Assembly: GCA_046330255.1 (NCBI GenBank)
Contig: JAXLTC010000001.1
Location: 1,612,001 to 1,676,000, forward strand
Reading direction: 5' to 3'
DNA from: JBBSBL01 sp046330255
Lineage (GTDB): Bacteria > Actinomycetota > Thermoleophilia > Solirubrobacterales > Solirubrobacteraceae
DNA length: 64,000 bases
Below, piece after piece: positions 25,495 through 33,239 of the stretch. The notes under the pieces were generated by a model. The model searched no databases, was not told where the DNA came from, and saw only the letters and a program-made list of their open reading frames with translations. Made by a program: the position numbers and the translations under genes. Positions within the stretch are counted from its first letter, which is position 1. The number at the start of each line of letters is the position of its first letter.

Positions 25495-27255
25495 ATGGCT
25501 GGACCGACCAACGCCGAGATCGCCGCGGCGCTCGACGAGCTCGGCGACCTCTACGAGCTCGACGGCGCGATCGTGCACCGCGTGGTCGCCTACCGCAACG
25601 GCGCGAAGGCCGCGCGCGAGGCGCCCCGCTCGGTCGCCGAGCTGGCGCGCGCGGGGAAGGCGACCGAGCTGCCGGGCATCGGGGCGACGCTCCAGGAGAA
25701 GATCGTGGCGCTCGCGGACACGGGCACGATCCCGGCGGCGGAGAAGCTGCGCGCGAAGTTCCCGCCGGGGCTCGTCGCGCTGACGCACCTGCCCGGCCTC
25801 GGGCCCAAGCGCGCGCGCCGGCTCTACGACGAGCTGGGTATCGACGGGCCGGCGGCCCTGCGGGCGGCGGCCACGGACGGCCGGATACGCGAGCTGAAGG
25901 GCTTCGGCGCCAAGGCCGAGGCGACGCTGCTGGACGCCCTCGACACCTACGAGGCCGAGGGACCGCGAACCCGCGTGACGCTCGACCGGGCGCGCGAGGC
26001 GGCCGACGCGATCCTCGCGGCGCTGCGTGAGCACCCGGGGGCCGAGCGTGTGGAGCCGGCCGGCTCGCTTCGGCGCTGGGCCGACGACGTCAAGGACCTC
26101 GACGTGATCGCGACCGCCGGCGATCCCGCCGCGCTCGCGGAGGCCTTCGCGGGCCTGGACCTGGTCGAGTCCGCGAGCGGGATCGGAGACGCGGGCGCAC
26201 GCGGGCGCACGCACACCGGCCTCGACGTGGACCTGCGGATCGTCGCTCCCGGCCAGTTCGGGAACCTGCTGCAGCACTTCACCGGGAGCAAGGCGCACAA
26301 CATGGCGCTGCGCGATGCCGCGGTGCGCCGCGGCCTGCACGTCTCCGAGTACGGGATCGACGACGACGGGTCCGGCGAGACGCTGCGCTGCGCCACCGAG
26401 GAGGAGGTATACGCACGCCTCGGCTACGCATGGATCCCGCCCGAGCTGCGCGAGGGCCGCGGCGAGCTGGAGGCGGCGCGGCTCGAGGACGGCGCCGGGC
26501 TGCCGGAGCTCGTCGAGCTCGGCGACGTGCGCGGCGACCTGCACTGCCACACCACGGCGTCGGACGGGCGCGCGAGCGCGGAGGAGATGGCGCTCGCCGC
26601 GCTGGAGCGCGGCTACGAGTACGTGGCGATCACCGACCACTCGGCGACGCACGGGTTCGGCGACCACGTCACCCCGGACGCGCTGCGCGCCCAGATCGAG
26701 TCGATCCGCGCGCTGAACGAGCGCCTCGACGGGATCGAGGTGCTGGCGGGCAGCGAGGTGAACGTGCTGCCCGACGGCTCGCTGGACTACGACGACGACC
26801 TGCTCGCCGAGCTCGACTGGGTGATCGCGAGCGTCCACACGTCCTTTGCGATGGACGCCGCCGCGATGACGGAGAGGATGCTCGCGGCGATCGAGCATCC
26901 GGGCGTTGACGCGATCGGGCACCCGACCGGCCGCAAGATCGGGACCCGGCCGCCCTACGCGATCGACCTCGAGCGCGTCGCCGAGGCCGCGGCCCGGACC
27001 GGGACGATGCTCGAGATCAACGCGAACCCCGACCGCCGCGACCTCGACGACGTGCACGCTCGCGCGGTCGCCGAGGCCGGTGCGCTCCTGGTAGTCAACT
27101 CCGACGCCCACGGTCCCGAGCGCTTCGCGGCGATGGAGTACGGGGTAGCGACCGCGCGCCGGGCGTGGCTGAGTTCCGGGCAGATCGCCAACACCCGCGC
27201 GTGGCCGGAGTTCGCCGCGCTCAGGAAGCGCGCCCGGGCGCCGAGTCCGGGCTGA
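25495..27255 (+). CDS. polX: DNA polymerase X family (PolX) with PHP nuclease domain
   Basis: 586 aa. N-terminal 8-kDa-like and helix-hairpin-helix region (PGIGATLQEKI; LPGLGPKRARRLYDELG), then a nucleotidyltransferase palm: GSLRRWADDVKDLDVIAT holds the GS motif and a catalytic Asp pair. The C-terminal PHP domain has metal sites DLHCHTTASDGR, AITDHS, SEVNVL and VNSDAHGPE, giving 3'-5' exonuclease and AP-site processing in bacterial PolX. The role is gap filling in base excision repair. ATG 25495 follows TACCCT (25483-25488) by 6 nt. The 3' end overlaps the convergent glycosyltransferase gene by 35 bp. Confidence 0.93.
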   Translation: MAGPTNAEIAAALDELGDLYELDGAIVHRVVAYRNGAKAAREAPRSVAELARAGKATELPGIGATLQEKIVALADTGTIPAAEKLRAKFPPGLVALTHLPGLGPKRARRLYDELGIDGPAALRAAATDGRIRELKGFGAKAEATLLDALDTYEAEGPRTRVTLDRAREAADAILAALREHPGAERVEPAGSLRRWADDVKDLDVIATAGDPAALAEAFAGLDLVESASGIGDAGARGRTHTGLDVDLRIVAPGQFGNLLQHFTGSKAHNMALRDAAVRRGLHVSEYGIDDDGSGETLRCATEEEVYARLGYAWIPPELREGRGELEAARLEDGAGLPELVELGDVRGDLHCHTTASDGRASAEEMALAALERGYEYVAITDHSATHGFGDHVTPDALRAQIESIRALNERLDGIEVLAGSEVNVLPDGSLDYDDDLLAELDWVIASVHTSFAMDAAAMTERMLAAIEHPGVDAIGHPTGRKIGTRPPYAIDLERVAEAAARTGTMLEINANPDRRDLDDVHARAVAEAGALLVVNSDAHGPERFAAMEYGVATARRAWLSSGQIANTRAWPEFAALRKRARAPSPG

Positions 27256-28240
27256 GTCGCCGGGTCCCCAGCAGCCGCGGGACCACCTCGTCGAGGACCA
27301 CCCGGTCGATCGCGGCCTGGGCAAACGGGCGCAGCGCCTCGGCCGCGCGGTCCGCGTAGCCCGGGGCGGGGCTGTCGAGCGCGGCGCGGATCGCCGGCGC
27401 GAGGTCGTCGGAGACCAGGCGGGGGTCGAGCCCGCGCGCGATCGGCAGGGCGGCGTACGGGCCGGGCGAGGGAGTCGTGACGAGCATGCACCCGTCGGCC
27501 AGTGCCTCCAACTGGGAGATCCCGTAGTCCTCCCGCCGCGGCGCCGTGATGAAGAGGCGCGTGCGGCGCAACAGCGAGCGGTAGTCGGCGTAGGCCATCA
27601 GGTCGGCGTACTCGACGCCCTCCGCCGCCGGGCGCGCGTCCGCGGGCGCGCCCGCCACGAGCAGGGTCTCGCCGCGCCGGCGGGCCGCCGCCCACGCGGC
27701 CAGCACGCGGTCGAGTCCCTTCTTTTGCGGCTGGGAGGCGTAGGTCATCGCAGCGAGGTCGCGCTCGGCGGCGGGCGGTCCCGATCGCTCGGCGGCGACC
27801 GGCACCACCACCGCGTTGGCGGCCGGAGCCCCGGACTCGGCCAGCGCCTCGGCGCTCCAGGGGAGCAGCAGCGGGGACTCGCGCAGCCGCCTCCGCTCGA
27901 CGGGCCGCTGCCAGGCACCGTGCCGCCCCGGCCGGTTGCCCGCCGCCGCGGCGTCGAAGCGGATCGCGCCGGGAGCGGGCCGGCGCAGCGCGGCCGTGGT
28001 GGTGGAGTAGACGATCGCCCGCGGCCGGCGCAGCGCGATCCCGCGCTCGGCGGCGCGGGCCGCGGCGCTCGCCTGCGCCAGGTCGGTGAGCGCGAACGTG
28101 CGCAGTCTCCGCACCCGTGCCACCTCCTCGACCGCGACCGTCGCCCCCGCGCGCTCGAGCGAGCCGGCGAGGTCGCGGTCGGCCTCGCGCAGGCCCGCGG
28201 TGGTGCCCAGCGAGACGAGAAGGACGTCGACGCCGGCCAT
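27221..28240 (-). CDS. Glycosyltransferase, GT-B/GT4-like
   Basis: 339 aa. The N-terminal Rossmann-like start is MAGVDVLLVSLG; the C-terminal domain has YASQPQKKGLDRVLAAWAAARRRGE, the GT4-type 'KGLD' segment, and RLFITAPRREDYGISQLEALADGCMLVTTPSPGPY, the E-x7-E nucleotide-sugar motif in modified form. It probably transfers a sugar from an NDP-sugar in cell-wall or lipid glycosylation; donor and acceptor are unknown. ATG 28240 chosen by homology; the frame is open much further upstream without family similarity. It is divergent from the DUF554 gene, with only 24 bp between starts. Confidence 0.8.
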   Translation of the reverse strand: MAGVDVLLVSLGTTAGLREADRDLAGSLERAGATVAVEEVARVRRLRTFALTDLAQASAAARAAERGIALRRPRAIVYSTTTAALRRPAPGAIRFDAAAAGNRPGRHGAWQRPVERRRLRESPLLLPWSAEALAESGAPAANAVVVPVAAERSGPPAAERDLAAMTYASQPQKKGLDRVLAAWAAARRRGETLLVAGAPADARPAAEGVEYADLMAYADYRSLLRRTRLFITAPRREDYGISQLEALADGCMLVTTPSPGPYAALPIARGLDPRLVSDDLAPAIRAALDSPAPGYADRAAEALRPFAQAAIDRVVLDEVVPRLLGTRRLSPDSAPGRAS

Positions 28241-28264
28241 CGCGCTGGCAGTATGCCGCTCCGC

Positions 28265-28972
28265 ATGACGGGCACGCTCATCAACGCCGGCGCGGTGCTG
28301 CTCGGCGCGGCGATCGGCACGGCGCTCGGCGAGCGCCTGCCGGAGGGCATGCACCAGCGGGTCCTCTACGGGCTGGGGCTGGTGACGCTGGTGGTGGGGG
28401 TCGACAACGCGCTCGCCTGGCGCGACACGAACCCGCTCTACGTGCTCGGCGGGGTCCTGCTCGGCGGCCTCGCCGGCGAGGCCATGGGCATCGAGCGCCG
28501 GTTGGAGGCGCTCGGCGACCGCGTCCAGGCGCGCGTCGCGCGCCATGTCGGCGGGGACCACCACGCGCGGGTCAGCGAGGCCTTCGTCGCCGGCAGCCTG
28601 CTGTTCTGCGTCGGCCCGCTCACCGTCGTCGGCTCGCTGCAGGACGGGCTGACCGGCGACTACGACGTGCTCGCCACCAAGGCGATGCTGGACGGGTTCG
28701 CGGCGATCGCGATCGCGGCGTCGATCGGCTGGGGAGTCGGGCTGGCCGCGATCACGATCCTCGTCTTCCAGGGCGCGCTCACGCTCGCCGCGGGCCTGCT
28801 CGACGGGGTGCTGGTGGGAGAGTCGCTCGCCGCGCTCACCAGCGCGGGCGGCGTCCTGATCATCGGGATCTCGCTGAAGCTGCTCGAGTTGCGCGACGTG
28901 AAGGTCGGGAACTTCCTGCCGGCGCTGGTGATCGCGCCGGCGCTGGTCGGCCTGGTGCACGCGCTGCGCTGA
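28265..28972 (+). CDS. DUF554 integral membrane protein
   Basis: 235 aa with about seven hydrophobic segments. DUF554 signatures: MTGTLINAGAVLLGAAIGTALG at the N-terminus, then EAFVAGSLLFCVGPLTVVGSLQDGL and LKLLELRDVKVGNFLPALVIAP. Function unknown, possibly a transporter. ATG 28265 matches the family N-terminus; an upstream in-frame ATG at 28253 is part of a -10-like TATGCC (28252-28257) that lies 7 nt before the chosen start. Confidence 0.88.
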   Translation: MTGTLINAGAVLLGAAIGTALGERLPEGMHQRVLYGLGLVTLVVGVDNALAWRDTNPLYVLGGVLLGGLAGEAMGIERRLEALGDRVQARVARHVGGDHHARVSEAFVAGSLLFCVGPLTVVGSLQDGLTGDYDVLATKAMLDGFAAIAIAASIGWGVGLAAITILVFQGALTLAAGLLDGVLVGESLAALTSAGGVLIIGISLKLLELRDVKVGNFLPALVIAPALVGLVHALR

Positions 28973-28989
28973 GCGCGCGGCCCGTCCGG

Positions 28990-29550
28990 CTAGCCCACCC
29001 GCCCGGCGGGTCGCGCACCGTCGCCGTTGCGGGCGCTCTGCATCTCCATCAGGTTGGACCTGAACCAGGGAGTGCGGACGAGGGTGATCGGCTTGACCGG
29101 CGAGGTGCGCTCGACGTAGAAGCGCACGCCGTCGCGCTCCTCGATCGCCACCACGGCCCGCTCCTGGTGGCGCCAGGCGAGCGCCCAGATCAGCGCGAAG
29201 CCCGCGCCGATCGCCGGGATCTGCGGGCCCAGGACGACGAGCGCTCCGGCCCCCACGGTCGCAACCGCCAGCGGCCACAACCGGTTGACCAGCATGCGCC
29301 CGGGGCGCACCTCGGGAAGCGACGCCGACGTTCTCGCCGTGGCCAGCAGGCGCGCGATCGGGGGCGAGGTCTCGCCGCCGCGGCCCAGCGCGATCCCCAC
29401 GCCCGCCGCGATCACCCACCACCCGGCCGCCACCGGTATGACAAGGTCGTTGGCGTCCCATCCCGCGGCGATCACGCCGAGCGCAGCCAGCACGCTCGCG
29501 GAGGCCGCGCTCATCAGAACGGTGGCGCGCAGCAGGTCGGCGAAGCGCAC
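28990..29550 (-). CDS. Membrane protein of unknown function
   Basis: 186 aa, no family recognised. Two hydrophobic hairpins: about residues 8-60 (TVLMSAASASVLAALGVIAAG, VIPVAAGWWVIAAGVGIAL) and about 90-130 (LWPLAVATVGAGALVVLGPQIPAIGAGFALIWALAW). A cytoplasmic-like tail reads RHQERAVVAIEERDGVRFYVERTSPVKPITLVRTPWFRS. GTG 29550 is selected because GAGG precedes it by 6 nt; the longer frame to 29670 is out of character. It lies 7 bp after the trehalose phosphatase stop and is probably in its operon. Confidence 0.68.
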   Translation of the reverse strand: MRFADLLRATVLMSAASASVLAALGVIAAGWDANDLVIPVAAGWWVIAAGVGIALGRGGETSPPIARLLATARTSASLPEVRPGRMLVNRLWPLAVATVGAGALVVLGPQIPAIGAGFALIWALAWRHQERAVVAIEERDGVRFYVERTSPVKPITLVRTPWFRSNLMEMQSARNGDGARPAGRVG

Positions 29551-29557
29551 GCGTGCC

Positions 29558-30367
29558 TCAGCTCGCAGGCCGCAGGGCCTCGAGCAGGGCGCGCACGCCC
29601 TCGGTTCCCTCGACCTCCAGATCGGCCTCGCCGGCGAGCTCCGACGGCCCCTCCTCGGAGTGCACCGCAACGCGCACGATGCGCCCCAGCAGCCCCTGGT
29701 CCCTGAGCTCCGCGAGGCCGCGGAACGCGTCGAGGTCCGTGCGGTCGTCGCCCGCGTAGAGCGCCGCCTCGAGCCCCGCGTCGGCCAGCAGCGCCTGGAT
29801 GCCCGCGCCCTTGTCGATCCGCACCGGCGGGCGCACCTCGAGCACCTTGCGACCCCAGTGGGTGCGCAGGCCCGCCTCCTCCGCCTGCCGGGCGACCGCG
29901 TCGACGGCGGCGCGCGCCGCGCCCTCGTCGGGAGACCCGCGCCAGTGGAACGCCACGATCGCGCCCTTGTCCTCGGTGCGCACGCGGAGCGCCCGCAGCT
30001 CGCGGCGCTCCGCGTCGCGCGTGAAGTCGCGGACCCGTCGCGTCCAGTCCTCGAGCGCCGGGTCGACGTGCGGCTCGGTCCAGCCCGCGCGCAGCAGCTC
30101 GGTCCCGTGGCCGCCGACGTAGGTCACGTTCCCGAGCGCGACCATCCGTCGCGCGTCGGCCGCGCGGCGACCGCTCACGCAGGCGACGAGGGCGTACGCG
30201 CGCGAGAGCGGGATCAGCAGCTGGCGCGTCTGCTCGGGCACGACCGCGTCGTCGGCGTGGCGCACGATCGGCGCGAGCGTGCCGTCGACATCGAGCAGGA
30301 CGGCCGCGCGAGCGGGATCGGAGGTGATCGGCTCCAGCGCGTCGGCGAGCAGGGAGGCGGTGCTCAC
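29558..30367 (-). CDS. otsB: Trehalose-6-phosphate phosphatase
   Basis: 269 aa HAD-superfamily enzyme that makes trehalose from trehalose-6-phosphate. HAD motifs: LLDVDGTLAPI (nucleophile Asp), ACVSGR (motif II), and the terminal GDDRTDLDAF with metal-binding Asp residues. VGGHGTELL fits the OtsB family. No otsA (synthase) gene is nearby in the window. GTG 30367 has AAGGAG directly upstream and a -10-like CATACT (30375-30380, reverse) 7 nt away, overlapping the -10 of the divergent transporter gene. Confidence 0.9.
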   Translation of the reverse strand: MSTASLLADALEPITSDPARAAVLLDVDGTLAPIVRHADDAVVPEQTRQLLIPLSRAYALVACVSGRRAADARRMVALGNVTYVGGHGTELLRAGWTEPHVDPALEDWTRRVRDFTRDAERRELRALRVRTEDKGAIVAFHWRGSPDEGAARAAVDAVARQAEEAGLRTHWGRKVLEVRPPVRIDKGAGIQALLADAGLEAALYAGDDRTDLDAFRGLAELRDQGLLGRIVRVAVHSEEGPSELAGEADLEVEGTEGVRALLEALRPAS

Positions 30368-30372
30368 GCTCC

Positions 30373-30380
30373 TTAGTATG
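30373..30380. promoter_or_regulatory. Shared symmetric -10 of a divergent promoter pair
   Basis: TTAGTATG reads as TAGTAT on the + strand (6 nt before ATG 30386) and as CATACT on the - strand (7 nt before GTG 30367). Only 18 bp separate the two start codons, so one near-symmetric box probably serves both directions. Confidence 0.55.
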
Positions 30381-30385
30381 CCCCC

Positions 30386-30748
30386 ATGCGCGCCGGCCGT
30401 CCGCTACAGCTCGCGGTCGTGGGGGCGGCGGCGGGGGTCTTCAGCGGCCTGTTCGGCGTCGGCGGCGGCGTGATCATGGTGCCGCTGCTGGTCCTGTGGC
30501 TCGGATACGACGAGCGCGCCGCCAGCGCGACCTCGCTGGCGGCGATCGTGATCATCGCCACGGCGGCTGTCGCGACCCAGGGCGCCTACGGCAACGTGCA
30601 CGTGCGCGAGGCCGCGCTGGTCGGCCTCCCGGCCGTCGGTGGAGTCCTGATCGGCACCTGGCTCCAGCAGCGCGTGCGCACCGAGGTCATCTCGCTGCTG
30701 TTCGCCGGGCTGCTGCTCGTGGTCGCCGTGGAGCTGCTGGCGAAGTGA
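30386..30748 (+). CDS. TauE/SafE-family permease, half-size subunit 1
   Basis: 120 aa with about four membrane segments. The family repeat is AAAGVFSGLFGVGGGVIMVPLL, with ATSLAAIVI and GLPAVGGVLIGTWL. Usual TauE/SafE exporters (sulfite, sulfonate or other organic anions) are about 250 aa and hold two such repeats in one chain. Here the halves are separate genes, this stop overlapping the next GTG (GTGA). A heteromer of the two is likely. Substrate unknown. Confidence 0.85.
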   Translation: MRAGRPLQLAVVGAAAGVFSGLFGVGGGVIMVPLLVLWLGYDERAASATSLAAIVIIATAAVATQGAYGNVHVREAALVGLPAVGGVLIGTWLQQRVRTEVISLLFAGLLLVVAVELLAK

Positions 30749-31203
30749 TCGCGGAGGCGATCCTCATCGGCGTCGCCGCCGGCGTGCTCTCCGGAATGCT
30801 CGGGGTGGGCGGCGGCGTGCTGTTCGTGCCGGCGCTGACGCTCGTCGTCGGCCTGTCGCAGATCGAAGCCCAGGCGACCTCGCTGCTGGCGATCGTGCCG
30901 GTCGCGCTCGCGGGGTCCTGGCGCCAGTACCGCTACGGCCACCTGCGGCCGGCGGACGCCGCCTGGGTCGGCGCCCCGGCGGTCGCGGGCGCGGTGCTGG
31001 GCGTGCTGCTCGCCAACGCGCTGCCCGAGAGCGCGCTGCGCGTGGCCTTCGCGCTGCTGAGCGCCGGGATCGCGGTGCAGGTGGCGCGCCGTGCGATCCG
31101 GGGCATCCGGGCGCGCGACGGCCACGCGGGCGTAGGATCCGGCGCGAAGCGGGAGACCAGCGAAGGGAGTCGGGATGGGCGACCAGGTGAACGGGATCGT
31201 TGA
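30745..31203 (+). CDS. TauE/SafE-family permease, half-size subunit 2
   Basis: 152 aa. The second copy of the half-repeat: GVAAGVLSGMLGVGGGVLFVPAL, QATSLLAIVPVALAGSWRQYRYGHLR and GAPAVAGAVLGVLLANAL, about four membrane segments. GTG 30745 overlaps the stop of subunit 1. The last ~25 residues are hydrophilic and overlap the cupin start by 29 bp, so the functional part probably ends near residue 125. Confidence 0.83.
   Translation: MIAEAILIGVAAGVLSGMLGVGGGVLFVPALTLVVGLSQIEAQATSLLAIVPVALAGSWRQYRYGHLRPADAAWVGAPAVAGAVLGVLLANALPESALRVAFALLSAGIAVQVARRAIRGIRARDGHAGVGSGAKRETSEGSRDGRPGERDR
31133..31138 (+). promoter_or_regulatory. -10 box TAGGAT upstream of the cupin gene
   Basis: It lies inside the end of the second permease gene and predicts a leader of about 30 nt carrying the AAGGGAG ribosome site of the cupin gene. 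Confidence 0.35.
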
Positions 31204-31645
31204 AGGCGAGGGCTACAGCGCCGGGACGCTGGAGGGCCTGGGCGAGGGCCCGGGCTTCCGCAAGGTCCGCACGGCGCTGGGCGTGACCGCGTTCGGCGTC
31301 AACGCGATCGTGCTGCCGGAGGGCTACAGCAGCGGGCCGCACTGGCACGACGAGCAGGAGGAGCTCTACTTCGTCCACCAGGGGACGATCGAGTTCCGCT
31401 TCGGACGCGACGGCGCGGAGACGTGCACGCTCGGTCCGGGCGGCCTGGTCCGGGTGGAGCCGAGCACGGTTCGCGCGTTCCGCAACGCGGGCGAGGGCGA
31501 CGCGGTCTATATCTGCGTCGGCGGCAAGGGCGGCTACGTCGGGCGCGACGGGCGCTGGCTCGAGGACACCGATCCGCGCGGCGACGGCATGAAGGTCGGC
31601 GACGCCAACCCGGCCGACGCCGAGGCCGCCTCCGGCGCCGCGTGA
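31175..31645 (+). CDS. Cupin-domain protein
   Basis: 156 aa. Cupin motif 1: GPHWHDEQEELYFVHQGTIEFRFG (two His and a Glu); motif 2: LGPGGLVRVEPSTVRAFRN, where the usual His is replaced by Arg/Ala, so the metal site is incomplete. A small-molecule binding or isomerase role is possible. AAGGGAG precedes ATG 31175. Its stop overlaps the GTG of the CoA transferase, so the two are coupled. Confidence 0.82.
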   Translation: MGDQVNGIVEGEGYSAGTLEGLGEGPGFRKVRTALGVTAFGVNAIVLPEGYSSGPHWHDEQEELYFVHQGTIEFRFGRDGAETCTLGPGGLVRVEPSTVRAFRNAGEGDAVYICVGGKGGYVGRDGRWLEDTDPRGDGMKVGDANPADAEAASGAA

Positions 31646-32811
31646 GCGCCGCCGGCCCGGGCCCCGGGCCGCTCGGCGGGATCGTCGTCGCCGACTTCAG
31701 CCGGGTGCTCGCCGGGCCGCTGGCGACGATGACGCTCGGCGACCTCGGCGCGGAGGTGGTCAAGGTCGAGCCGCCCGGCGGCGACGAGACGCGCGCCTGG
31801 GGTCCTCCCTTCGCGCACGGGGAGGCGACCTACGCGCTCGGCGCCAACCGCAACAAGCGCAGCATCGTGCTCGACCTCAAGGATCCGGCCGACCGCGACG
31901 CCGCACGGGCGCTCGCGGCGCGTGCGGACGTGCTCGTCGAGAACTTCCGGCCCGGCGTCGCGGAGCGGCTGGGACTCGGCTGGGAGGACCTCCACGCGCT
32001 CAACGGGCGACTCGTCTACTGCTCGATCACCGGCTTCGGGCGCCGCGGCGAGGGCGCGAAGCTGCCCGGCTACGACCCTCTGATCCAGGCGGTCGGCGGG
32101 CTGATGAGCATCACCGGGCCGCCCGGCCAGCCGAGCAAGGCGGGCGTCGCGCTGATCGACGTGATCGCGGGCCTGTACGCCGCGGTCGGCATCCTCGCCG
32201 CGCTGCGGGCGCGCGAGCGGGGCGGGGAGGGGCAGCGCGTCGAGGTCAGCCTGCTGGGAGCGTCGCTGGCGGCGCTCGCGAACCAGTCCGCCGGGTTCCT
32301 GCTGGCCGGCGCGGTGCCCTCGGCGGGCGGCAACCGCCACCCGAGCATCGCCCCGTTCGGGACATTCGAGGCCGCCGACGGGCCGCTGATGATCCTCGCC
32401 GGCAACGACGCCCAGTGGCGGGCGCTGTGCGAGGCGATCGGCGCGCCGGCGCTCGCGGACGACGAGCGCTTCGCCGGCAACCCCGAGCGGGTCGCGAACA
32501 TCGCGGCGCTCGAGGAGGCGGTCGAGGCGCGGCTGGCGGGCGGCCCGCGCGCGGAGTGGGCCGAGCGCCTGAACGCGGCCGGCGTCCCGGCCGGCCCGAT
32601 CAACGACGTCGGCCGGGCCTTCGCCTACGCGGCCTCGCTCGGGATGGACGTCACCGAGACGCTGCGCATGGACGGAGGCTCGGGACCGGAGGTCGAGTTG
32701 CCGCGCGTGCCGATCGAGCTCTCCGGCGGCGGCGTCGGCGCCCGCCGCCCGCCGCCGCGGCTGGACGAGCACGGCGCGGAGGTGCGGGCGTGGCTGGCGG
32801 GCGAGGGCTGA
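31642..32811 (+). CDS. CoA transferase, CaiB/BaiF (class III) family
   Basis: 389 aa. Class III features: LGGIVVADFSRVLAGPLATMTLGDLGAEVVKVE at the N-terminus, NRNKRSIVLDLKDP, RPGVAERLGLGW and the catalytic Asp in LPGYDPLIQAVGGLMSITG. It moves CoA between acyl groups, e.g. succinyl-CoA and an organic acid; the substrate is not predictable. GTG 31642 overlaps the cupin stop (GTGA), so the cupin may act in the same pathway. It is the last normal-GC gene before the transferred segment. Confidence 0.9.
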   Translation: MSAAGPGPGPLGGIVVADFSRVLAGPLATMTLGDLGAEVVKVEPPGGDETRAWGPPFAHGEATYALGANRNKRSIVLDLKDPADRDAARALAARADVLVENFRPGVAERLGLGWEDLHALNGRLVYCSITGFGRRGEGAKLPGYDPLIQAVGGLMSITGPPGQPSKAGVALIDVIAGLYAAVGILAALRARERGGEGQRVEVSLLGASLAALANQSAGFLLAGAVPSAGGNRHPSIAPFGTFEAADGPLMILAGNDAQWRALCEAIGAPALADDERFAGNPERVANIAALEEAVEARLAGGPRAEWAERLNAAGVPAGPINDVGRAFAYAASLGMDVTETLRMDGGSGPEVELPRVPIELSGGGVGARRPPPRLDEHGAEVRAWLAGEG

Positions 32812-32828
32812 GCGCCGGCCGCGCGCTC

Positions 32829-32879
32829 GCCACCGGAGCCACCGCCGCCTGGCCGCGCGCCACCGGAGCCACCGCCGCC
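32829..32879. repeat. Two tandem copies of a 21-base GC-rich unit
   Basis: The unit at 32829-32849 recurs at 32859-32879 (30-bp period; core GCCACCGGAGCCACCGCC). Non-coding; origin unclear. Confidence 0.6.
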
Positions 32880-32912
32880 CGGGCTGGGGGTCTCGGGTCG
32901 GGCTGGGTAGCA

Positions 32913-32936
32913 CGGGGTACCAGATCTGGTACCCCG
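32913..32936. repeat. 24-bp perfect palindrome centred on AGATCT, copy 1
   Basis: Each 12-base half reads CGGGGTACCAGA. A near-identical half-plus copy stands at the very end of the window (63984-64000). Confidence 0.8.
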
Positions 32937-32988
32937 CGGGATCCGGGCCGCCAAAGGGGCCCCTCGCCCGCCGGGCAGCGCCGGCCGG

Positions 32989-33192
32989 GGAGGCGCCTCA
33001 CCCCCGCTCGAGCACGTAGATCGCGCCCGCCGCGAGCAGGTTCGCGAGCCGGCCGGCGGCCGCGCCGGAGGCGGGCTCGTGGCGCTCGTCGAGCGGGATG
33101 CGGCGCGCGATCCGCATCCGCTCGTCGCGCAGTAGGTCCTCGAAGTCGCGCAGCGTGCAGAGGTGGATGTTCGGCGTCTCGTGCCAGGCGTA
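32989..33192. repeat. 204-bp direct repeat, left copy (metW 3' end)
   Basis: Aligned without gaps to 34813-35016, with 12 mismatches counted by eye (about 94% identity). The left boundary lies 9 bp beyond the metW stop; the right boundary lies inside metW. Confidence 0.88.
32998..33192 (-). pseudogene. Truncated metW, C-terminal fragment only
   Basis: Encodes the last 64 residues of a MetW-like protein in frame with an intact stop: YAWHETPNIHLCTLRDFED..., ending in AIYVLERG. Relative to the intact copy it has conservative changes (L to M, V to I) and a G to L change, so it drifted under constraint or came from a related strain rather than decaying in place. There is no start or promoter. It is the left boundary of the low-GC segment. 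Confidence 0.85.
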
Positions 33193-33239
33193 ATGGCGTG
33201 CCCTTGACCCGCTGAGCGTCTACGGATACAAAGCACCAC

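Larger units (their letters stand above)
32812..32988. other. Intergenic stretch left of the metW duplication
   Basis: From the CoA transferase stop to the first metW fragment there is no gene; together with the fragment and the short run to 33239 this is about 430 bp without an intact gene. It holds the tandem GC-rich unit and the 24-bp palindrome. Confidence 0.6.

Noticed and set aside
32829..32879. Tandem unit as a CRISPR or coding (Gly4-Ser-like) repeat
   Set aside because: Only two units with a 30-bp period and no gene carrying them; the antisense Gly-rich reading has no start or family.
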